A stretch of DNA of 24,040 nt, taken from contig JAADDT010000021.1 of the NCBI GenBank assembly GCA_013153765.1, positions 1 through 24,040 of the forward strand, given 5' to 3'. The stretch comes from Aquificota bacterium. GTDB lineage: Bacteria > Aquificota > Aquificia > Aquificales > Hydrogenothermaceae. This document shows positions 8,488-14,559 of the stretch, one piece after another. Each line of letters begins with the position of its first letter. Within the stretch, counting starts at the first letter, position 1. A program made the translations under genes and the position numbers. Below the pieces are notes generated by a model that saw only the letters and a program-made list of their open reading frames with translations, was not told the DNA's origin and did not search any database.

Positions 8488-10533
8488 ATGGCAGGCAAAA
8501 CGAAAACCAGAAAGATAGTAATCGTAGAATCTCCCAAAAAGGCAAGGGAGATACAGAAATATCTGGGGAAGGAATTTTCCGTAAAAGCCACAATAGGACA
8601 CTTTAAGGACCTTCCGGAAAAGGAGATGGGAGTTGACCTGCAGAGCTTCAAGCCCAAGTTCGTAATAAAATCACCGGGACACAGGAAAATACTGTCAGAA
8701 ATAAAAAAGCTATCAGAAAACGCGGAGGTTTACATAGCAACCGACCCGGACAGGGAAGGATACGCAATAGGATACTTTATGTACGACGAGCTGAAGAAAA
8801 AGGCAAAGGAGATAAAAAGAGCAGAATTCCACGAAATCACTCCAAAACACATAAAAGAGGTGATCAAAAAAGCACCTAAGTTTGAGGAAACGAACTTCGG
8901 ACTGTTTGACGCCTTTTTAGGCAGGAGAGTGGGGGACAGGATAGTGGGATACATACTGTCTCCCATAGCCTCAAAGGAGATAGGAGGCAGGTTTTCCGTC
9001 GGCAGGGTCCAGTCTCCGGCTGTAAGGCTGGTGGTGGAAAGGGAAAGGGAGATACAAGCTTTCAAGCCAAAACCTTACTACGTCCTGTCAGCGGTTCTTG
9101 AAAAGGAAGGTATAAAGTTCAACGCCTTTTACGAAAAACAAAGGCTTGAAGACAAACAAACAGCACAGAAAATATACGAGGACATAAAGCCGGAGCAGTT
9201 TGCCACCGTGATCAGCGTGGAAAAGAAGCAGGTAAAACAGTCTCCAAAACCGCCCTTTACCACACCTGCACTACAGCAGACGGCAAACGCCCAGCTGAAG
9301 TTTGCACCTGAAAAAACAATGATGCTTGCACAGGACTTGTTTGAAAACGGTCTGATTACATACCACAGGACGGACAGCGTAAGGATTTCGGACGAGGCGA
9401 TAAAAAAGATAAGAGCCTTCATAAAAGAGCAGTTCGGTAAACAGTTCGTTCCACAAAAAATAAAAAGGTACAAATCAAAAAACACGCAGGCTGACGCCCA
9501 CGAGGCAATAAGGATAACCAACTTCGTCCCACTTGAAAAACAAAAAGAGCTTGTTTTTGAAAAAGGACTGACGGAAGACCACTTTAAACTGCTGAAGCTG
9601 ATATACCAGAGGACTATAGCCTCACAGATGAAAGAGGCGGTCTACGAAAGGACTACAGCCCTGTTTGACATAAAGGGACACAGGTTCAAAACAACCGGCT
9701 CCGTTCTGGTATTTGAAGGATACAAAAAACTTTACAACATAGAAGACAAAGAAGAAGCCCAGAAACTCCCTCCTTTACAGAAAGGGGAAAAGGTAAAAAA
9801 GGTTGACCAAAAACTTGAGGAAAAATGGACAAAACCGCCTGCCAGATACACGGAAGGCTCGCTGGTAAAAAAACTGGAAGAGCTTGGAATAGGCAGACCT
9901 TCCACCTACGCCACAATAATGAAAACCATAAAAGAAAGGGGATACGTGGTAAAGGAAGGAAACGCCCTCAAGCCGACCCAGTCAGCTTACGAGCTTATAG
10001 ACTACCTTGACAAAAAGTACAACTGGGTTGTTGATTACGACTTTACAAAAAAGATGGAAGAGTTCCTTGACAAGGTGGAAGAAAGGAAAAAGGACTGGAA
10101 AGAATTCGTAAAACAACTCCACCAGAAAACCCAGTCTGCAGGTCAAACGGCAATATCAAAAAAGATGCTGGACTACGCCCTTGATCTGGCGAAAAAACAC
10201 GGAAAGGACATATCAGACATACTGGACAACCCTCAGGAGCTTAAAAAATTCATAGACCAGCACAGGGATACGAAACCTACGAAAAAACAGATAGCCTACG
10301 CAAAGTCTTTAGCGGAAAAAACGGGACTGGAACTACCTGACGACGTTCTGGAAGACAAGGACAAAATTAAAAAGTGGATAAACAAGGCAAAAAAGGAAGC
10401 CATGAAAACATACAAACTTTCGGAAAAACAGAAGGCGGTATTGATAAAAAACGGGAGGGAAGACCTGTTAGACCAGCCTGAAAAGGCGTTAAAATGGCTG
10501 GACAGCTACTTTAAAAAAAGGCGGAAAAAATAA
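8488..10533 (+). CDS. topA: DNA topoisomerase I (type IA) with Cys-free repeat tail
   Basis: 681 residues. Relaxes negative supercoils by cutting one strand through a 5'-phosphotyrosine. The TOPRIM domain has VIVESPKKA (catalytic Glu14) and ATDPDREG (84-91: Asp86, Asp88, Glu90). The catalytic Tyr292 lies in GLITYHRTDSVRIS; ADAHEAIRIT and LGIGRPSTYATI confirm the fold. Residue 92, right after DREG, is Tyr (TAC at 8761), where most bacterial TopA have Glu (DREGEAIAW). The core ends near 550. Instead of Cys4 zinc ribbons the tail (about 555-679) holds three related segments: SKKMLDYALDLAKKHG, TKKQIAYAKSLAEKTG and SEKQKAVLIKNG, each followed by an acidic turn and a K-[FW]-[IL] ending. The ATG abuts the queC stop; last gene of this operon. 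Confidence 0.95.
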   Translation: MAGKTKTRKIVIVESPKKAREIQKYLGKEFSVKATIGHFKDLPEKEMGVDLQSFKPKFVIKSPGHRKILSEIKKLSENAEVYIATDPDREGYAIGYFMYDELKKKAKEIKRAEFHEITPKHIKEVIKKAPKFEETNFGLFDAFLGRRVGDRIVGYILSPIASKEIGGRFSVGRVQSPAVRLVVEREREIQAFKPKPYYVLSAVLEKEGIKFNAFYEKQRLEDKQTAQKIYEDIKPEQFATVISVEKKQVKQSPKPPFTTPALQQTANAQLKFAPEKTMMLAQDLFENGLITYHRTDSVRISDEAIKKIRAFIKEQFGKQFVPQKIKRYKSKNTQADAHEAIRITNFVPLEKQKELVFEKGLTEDHFKLLKLIYQRTIASQMKEAVYERTTALFDIKGHRFKTTGSVLVFEGYKKLYNIEDKEEAQKLPPLQKGEKVKKVDQKLEEKWTKPPARYTEGSLVKKLEELGIGRPSTYATIMKTIKERGYVVKEGNALKPTQSAYELIDYLDKKYNWVVDYDFTKKMEEFLDKVEERKKDWKEFVKQLHQKTQSAGQTAISKKMLDYALDLAKKHGKDISDILDNPQELKKFIDQHRDTKPTKKQIAYAKSLAEKTGLELPDDVLEDKDKIKKWINKAKKEAMKTYKLSEKQKAVLIKNGREDLLDQPEKALKWLDSYFKKRRKK

Positions 10534-10538
10534 AAAAG

Positions 10539-10557
10539 GCGGGTCTTGGAGACCCGC
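10539..10557. terminator. Perfect 8-bp GC-rich hairpin after topA, A-tract on the wrong side for topA
   Basis: GCGGGTCT, loop TGG, AGACCCGC, starting 6 nt after the topA stop. On the plus strand no T-run follows (AGGAAATGG comes next). On the minus strand it is followed by CTTTTTTATTTTTTCC, a textbook U-tract, so as an intrinsic terminator it best fits transcripts coming leftward. It may still block or stabilise the 3' end of the topA message. Confidence 0.55.
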
Positions 10558-10564
10558 AGGAAAT

Positions 10565-10582
10565 GGAGGGGGAGGGAGGGGG
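10565..10582 (+). other. G-rich purine tract, possible G-quadruplex or structured leader
   Basis: Pattern GG-A-GGGGG-A-GGG-A-GGGGG: all purine, three runs of three or more G plus one GG. A two-tier G-quadruplex is possible on this strand; a three-tier one lacks a fourth run. It follows the topA hairpin by 7 nt. An ATG at 10563 opens an 8-codon reading frame (MEGEGGGC, stop at 10587-10589) across it; there is no evidence that it is translated. Confidence 0.45.
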
Positions 10583-10605
10583 ATGCTAACTTAAGGTAAT
10601 ACTAA

Positions 10606-10648
10606 TATATGATAACCATTCCTAATTAGGAATGATTTTCATCATATA
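10606..10648. repeat. Nested palindrome, possible operator (Fur-box-like half)
   Basis: Inner perfect 16-bp palindrome ATTCCTAATTAGGAAT at 10618-10633, flanked by outer 8-bp arms TATATGAT (10606-10613) and ATCATATA (10641-10648). The overlapping stretch 10628-10646 matches the 19-bp E. coli Fur consensus at 12 positions by my count. It lies upstream of the candidate gatC promoter and could bind a dimeric regulator or fold in RNA. No regulator is identified. Confidence 0.5.
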
Positions 10649-10715
10649 AACCGGTTAATAGTTTCCGTCAGAGGGAAAAATCTTTATTTTTCAAATATTT
10701 ATCCTGCGAAAAAAG

Positions 10716-10744
10716 ATGAAATCCACCTTGAATAATGGTAAAAT
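10716..10744 (+). promoter_or_regulatory. Candidate promoter of the gatC-recA-ybeY operon
   Basis: ATGAAA (10716-10721), 17 bp, TAAAAT (10739-10744); start expected near 10751, about 28 nt before the gatC ATG. Four and five of six consensus matches respectively. The 245 bp from 10534 to 10778 hold no supported gene. Confidence 0.4.
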
Positions 10745-10778
10745 TAATAGAGACGAAAAAATATACGGGAGACGGAAA

Positions 10779-11069
10779 ATGATAGACAGGGAAACTGTAA
10801 TAAAAGTGGCAAAGCTTTCAAAACTACAGCTGACGGAAGAGGAGGTAGAGCTGTTTTCCCACCAGCTTTCGGACATACTGAAGTTTATAGAAAAGCTTGA
10901 AGAACTGGACACTGAAGATATATTACCCTTTTACGAATTAAACCGGCAGGAAGCACCTATGAGGGACGACGAGCCTGAAAAGGGACTTACGAGGGAAGAA
11001 GCCCTTGCAAACGCTCCACAGACGGAAAACGGCTTTTTCGTCGTTCCACGGGTCGTCTCCGCCGAATAA
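10779..11069 (+). CDS. gatC: Asp-tRNA(Asn)/Glu-tRNA(Gln) amidotransferase subunit C
   Basis: 96 residues from the ATG at 10779. GatC is the small belt subunit that ties GatA to GatB in the enzyme converting Glu-tRNA(Gln) and Asp-tRNA(Asn) to the amidated forms. Typical features: MIDRETVIKVAKLSKLQLTE at the start, a DILKFIEKLEELDTEDI block and the Asp-rich MRDDEPEKGLTREEALANAP near the end. An earlier in-frame ATG at 10716 would add 21 residues without family similarity and would overlap the promoter; GGGAG lies 10 nt before the chosen ATG. gatA and gatB are not in the window, so the complex is encoded at scattered loci. Confidence 0.93.
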   Translation: MIDRETVIKVAKLSKLQLTEEEVELFSHQLSDILKFIEKLEELDTEDILPFYELNRQEAPMRDDEPEKGLTREEALANAPQTENGFFVVPRVVSAE

Positions 11070-11088
11070 AAAGGAGGAACGATTTTAG

Positions 11089-12111
11089 ATGGCAGAAACC
11101 ACCGAGCAACAGCAACAAAAAGAGCTTGAGGCAAAAAGAAAGGCACTGGAAAGTGCCCTTGCCCAGATTGAAAAAAGGTTCGGCAAAGGCTCCGTAATGA
11201 CCCTCTCCTCGGAGGCTGTCAAGACGGTGGAAGCCATACCTTCAGGCTCACTGACGCTTGACCTTGCCACCGGAATAGGCGGAATACCAAGGGGAAGGAT
11301 TACGGAGATATACGGTCCCGAATCGTCAGGTAAAACCACCCTTACCCTACACCTGATAGCCGAAGCCCAAAAAATGGGAGGAAAGGCGGTTTTCATAGAT
11401 GCGGAGCACGCATTTGACCCTAAATACGCAAAAGCAATAGGCGTGAACATTGACGACCTGCTTGTATCCCAGCCGGACTACGGTGAACAGGCGTTAGAAA
11501 TAGCCGAAACCCTCATAAGAAGCGGAGCTGTTGACGTTGTAATAATAGACTCGGTTGCCGCCCTCGTGCCTAAAGCGGAGCTGGAAGGGGACATAGAAGA
11601 CTCTAACGTGGGACTCCACGCAAGGCTTATGTCAAAGGCAATGAGAGTACTGAAAGGTGCGGTAAACAAGTCAAACACAGCCCTCGTCCTGATAAACCAA
11701 ATCAGGGAAAAGGTCGGCGTAATGTACGGAAATCCGGAGACCACCACCGGAGGAAGAGCGATAAAGTTTTTTGCTGACATGCGTCTTGAAGTCCGTAAAA
11801 AAGACCTGAAGGACAGCGGTGAAAAGGTCGGTAGCCGTGTTAGAGTAAAAGTGGTAAAGAACAAACTTGCACCTCCTTTCAAGGAAGCAGAATTTGACGT
11901 TATATACGGACAGGGAATATCCAAAGAGGGGGAAATACTGGACGTGGCTGAAGAGCTGGGAATAATAAAGAAAAGCGGAGCTTGGTACTCGTACGGGGAC
12001 ATGAAAATCGGACAGGGAAAGGAAAAGGCAAGGGAGTTCCTGAAGCAAAATCCGGAGATAAAAAAGGAGCTGGAAGAAAAAATAAGGGAGGCTTTATCAA
12101 GTGGAGCTTAA
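11089..12111 (+). CDS. recA: Recombinase A
   Basis: 340 residues, normal length. RecA forms ATP-dependent filaments on single-stranded DNA for strand exchange and repair. Walker A GPESSGKT at 76-83, Walker [13 protein letters not shown], and the loop regions [12 protein letters not shown] and [21 protein letters not shown] are all intact; the tail is acidic. A strong AAGGAGGA site lies 10 nt before the ATG. No recognisable SOS (LexA) box was found upstream by eye. The 3' end overlaps the next gene by 11 nt (GTGGAGCTTAA). recX follows one gene later, a common pairing, but here a pilus-type ATPase is between them. Confidence 0.98.
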   Translation: MAETTEQQQQKELEAKRKALESALAQIEKRFGKGSVMTLSSEAVKTVEAIPSGSLTLDLATGIGGIPRGRITEIYGPESSGKTTLTLHLIAEAQKMGGKAVFIDAEHAFDPKYAKAIGVNIDDLLVSQPDYGEQALEIAETLIRSGAVDVVIIDSVAALVPKAELEGDIEDSNVGLHARLMSKAMRVLKGAVNKSNTALVLINQIREKVGVMYGNPETTTGGRAIKFFADMRLEVRKKDLKDSGEKVGSRVRVKVVKNKLAPPFKEAEFDVIYGQGISKEGEILDVAEELGIIKKSGAWYSYGDMKIGQGKEKAREFLKQNPEIKKELEEKIREALSSGA

Positions 12112-13219
12112 CGACATTCTTACCTACGCCGTAAAAAACAACGCAACGGACATACACATAAAAATCGGAAGACACCCTGTCTTCCGCATAAACAAACACC
12201 TCGTTGACGCCACAAACTTTGAAAAGGTAAAGGAACAGCACATAATAAACTTCATAAACACGGTTGTAAAAAGCGAAAACAAAAAGGCAGAGCTGATAAA
12301 AAAGGGAGAAATAGACATATCCTACTCCATACCCGGCGTAAGCAGGTTTAGAGTTAACATATACAAACAAAGGGGGACTTACGCCTTTGCCTTCAGGATT
12401 TTAAAAACCAAAATACCCTCCTTTGAGGAGCTTAACCTTCCTAAAAAGCTGGCTGACATATCCCTTGAAAAAAGGGGACTGGTTCTGGTTACAGGTCCTA
12501 CAGGTACGGGAAAGTCAACAACGCTGGCGGCTATGATAGACTACAGGAACCAGCACAGAGAGGACGTTATCATAACCATAGAAGACCCGATAGAATACAT
12601 ATTCCACGACAAGAAAAGCTACATCGTCCAGAGGGAAATAGGACTTGACTCAACCACCTTCGCCACAGCCTTGAGAGCCGCATTAAGGGAAGACCCTGAC
12701 GTGATAATGGTCGGTGAGATGAGGGACGTTGAGACTGTGGAAACGGCTTTAAGAGCGGCTGAAACGGGACATCTCGTCTTCTCCACACTACACACGCAGG
12801 ACGCAAAGGACACCCTTAACCGTATCATAGACATGTTCCCACTTGAGGCACAGAACCACATAAGGATTATGCTTGCATCAACGCTGAAAGCAATAATATC
12901 CCAAAGGCTGATACCACGCGTTGACAGGGAAGGTCTCGTCCCTGCTGTGGAAATACTGATAAACACAGGAGCGGTGTTTGACGCCATAGTTGACCCTGAC
13001 AAGTTTGAGACCATAACGGAGCTGATGGAAAAGGGACAGTCAGAATACGGAATGCAAACCTTTGACAGTGCCATACTTGACCTGTACAACAAGAAGTGGA
13101 TATCCTACGAAAACGCCCTTGCCTACGCCACCAACCCTTCAGACCTTGACCTGAAGATAAAAGGCGTATCTTCCGGGGAATACGACGCAGGTATGTACGG
13201 CTTTGAAAACAACTTTTAA
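12101..13219 (+). CDS. pilT: Type IV pilus retraction-type ATPase (PilT/PilU family)
   Basis: 372 residues, GTG start at 12101 inside the recA stop region. A hexameric cytosolic ATPase of the secretion-ATPase superfamily that drives pilus retraction and thereby DNA uptake or twitching. Motifs: N-terminal [16 protein letters not shown], Walker [10 protein letters not shown] (132-140), Asp box [10 protein letters not shown], Walker [10 protein letters not shown] (201-209), His box STLHTQDA (228-235). The C-terminal AIRNLIRE motif that marks PilT is not conserved: here the site reads [18 protein letters not shown], followed by [13 protein letters not shown], closer to what I recall of PilU. It may be a PilU-like or second PilT paralogue. 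No other pilus gene is present in the window. Confidence 0.88.
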   Translation: MELNDILTYAVKNNATDIHIKIGRHPVFRINKHLVDATNFEKVKEQHIINFINTVVKSENKKAELIKKGEIDISYSIPGVSRFRVNIYKQRGTYAFAFRILKTKIPSFEELNLPKKLADISLEKRGLVLVTGPTGTGKSTTLAAMIDYRNQHREDVIITIEDPIEYIFHDKKSYIVQREIGLDSTTFATALRAALREDPDVIMVGEMRDVETVETALRAAETGHLVFSTLHTQDAKDTLNRIIDMFPLEAQNHIRIMLASTLKAIISQRLIPRVDREGLVPAVEILINTGAVFDAIVDPDKFETITELMEKGQSEYGMQTFDSAILDLYNKKWISYENALAYATNPSDLDLKIKGVSSGEYDAGMYGFENNF

Positions 13220-13222
13220 CAG

Positions 13223-13639
13223 ATGGGAAAGGCTAAATCCTACGCATTAAGACTGCTTGCAAAAAAAGACTACTTTGAAGGGGAATTGAGGGAAAAACTT
13301 GCCAGAAAAGGTTTTTCCCAAGAGGAAATAGACAGGACGGTAAACTACCTGAAGGAAGAAGGTCTGATTGACGACCGGAAACTGATTGAAAGGTACAAGG
13401 AACTTTCCCTGCAAAAAGGCAAAAGCTCAGCATACCTGAAGGCAAAACTACTGCGTAAAGGCGTCAGGGAAGTTGAAATCTCCTTTGAAGAGGAGCTACA
13501 GTCAGCCCTTTACCTGCTTGAAAACAAATTCAGGAAAGAAAAAAACTACCCTAATGTAGTAAAATTTTTAAAAAACAGGGGATTTTCCTACGGCGTTATA
13601 CAGGAAGCAGTAAATAAATTCTTAAACGGAGAGAAATGA
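13223..13639 (+). CDS. recX: Regulatory protein RecX
   Basis: 138 residues. RecX caps or destabilises RecA filaments and modulates RecA activity. The start KAKSYALRLLAKKDYFEGEL is the typical RecX opening, followed by LREKLARKGFSQEEID and YLKEEGLIDDRKLIERY (the G-x-hydrophobic-D-D signature), then a second and third helical repeat ending NRGFSYGVIQEAVNKF. It is on the short side for the family. The ATG is 3 nt after the pilT stop; its own stop overlaps the ribF ATG (ATGA). Two genes after recA in the same transcript, supporting the assignment. Confidence 0.9.
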   Translation: MGKAKSYALRLLAKKDYFEGELREKLARKGFSQEEIDRTVNYLKEEGLIDDRKLIERYKELSLQKGKSSAYLKAKLLRKGVREVEISFEEELQSALYLLENKFRKEKNYPNVVKFLKNRGFSYGVIQEAVNKFLNGEK

Positions 13640-14559
13640 AAGTTCTGACGGAAGCAGACCTGCCGCTAAAAGAAAAAACCGTGGCTACAATAGGGAACTT
13701 TGACGGATTCCATCTGGGACACGTCCACGTGGTAAAACAGCTGGTAAAATCGGCGGAAGAAACGGGAAGAAAATCCCTCGCAATCACCTTTGAACCACAC
13801 CCGAAAAAAGTACTACAGCCGGAAAACCCGCCCTGCCGTATAATAAACCTTGAAACAAAAATAGACCTTTTCACAGCTTACCGCATTGATTATCTTTATA
13901 TTATCCGGTTTGACAGGGAATTTGCACGGAAAACACCTGAAGAATTTATGTTTTTCTTAAAGGAAAAACTCGGCGTGGAAAAACTGATAATAGGACACGA
14001 CTGGAGGTTCGGCAGGGAAGGGAAAGGAACTACACAAACGGCTGTTGAGATAGGAAAGAAGCTGGACATTCAGGTAAGCGTAGCCAGTCCCTTTAAGGTG
14101 GAGGGAAAAAGGATAAGTAGCACGATAATAAGGGAGCTTCTGAAAGAAGGTAAGGTTGACAAGGTGGTCAAGTACCTTGGGAGGGACTACTTCCTTATTG
14201 CCCACACTGTCAGCGGAAACAAACTGGGAACGGAAATAGGCTTTCCCACCCTGAACCTGATACCTCCGGAAGACCTGTGTTTGAAAAAAGGCGTCTATTC
14301 CGGACTTGTGGAGCACGGAGGCAGAGCCTACCCTTCCGTAATAAACTACGGACGCCGTCCTACGGTTGACGGTAAAAAACTCCTTATAGAAGCCCACCTT
14401 ATAGGAAGGGAGGTTTACCTGCCGGAAAACTCAAAAATAAAAGTTGTCTTCAAAAAATTCCTGCGGGAAGAAAAGAAGTTTTCAGACCTGAACCAGCTGA
14501 AAAAACAGATACAGACCGACATAAACAGTGCAATGAAACTTTTAGAGGTTAGGCAATGA
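13636..14559 (+). CDS. ribF: Bifunctional riboflavin kinase / FAD synthetase
   Basis: 307 residues. Makes FMN then FAD from riboflavin and ATP. The N-terminal adenylyltransferase domain has IGNFDGFHLGH (19-29, the HxGH nucleotide-binding motif), FEPHP (52-56), IIGHDWRFGREGKG and RISSTIIRELL (159-169). The C-terminal kinase domain has GFPTLNL (202-208), KKGVYSG, INYGRRPTVDG and IEAHL. CGGAGAG precedes the ATG. It is overlapped by 4 nt on both sides, by recX upstream and by the TPR gene downstream. Confidence 0.95.
   Translation: MKVLTEADLPLKEKTVATIGNFDGFHLGHVHVVKQLVKSAEETGRKSLAITFEPHPKKVLQPENPPCRIINLETKIDLFTAYRIDYLYIIRFDREFARKTPEEFMFFLKEKLGVEKLIIGHDWRFGREGKGTTQTAVEIGKKLDIQVSVASPFKVEGKRISSTIIRELLKEGKVDKVVKYLGRDYFLIAHTVSGNKLGTEIGFPTLNLIPPEDLCLKKGVYSGLVEHGGRAYPSVINYGRRPTVDGKKLLIEAHLIGREVYLPENSKIKVVFKKFLREEKKFSDLNQLKKQIQTDINSAMKLLEVRQ

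Noticed and set aside
10716..10778. Longer gatC from ATG 10716
   Set aside because: The extra residues have no GatC similarity and cover the probable promoter; the ATG at 10779 gives the canonical start.
11900..12370. 156-codon minus-strand open frame across recA/pilT
   Set aside because: Opposite two well-identified genes, biased composition (Tyr/Val/Phe), no recognisable protein.
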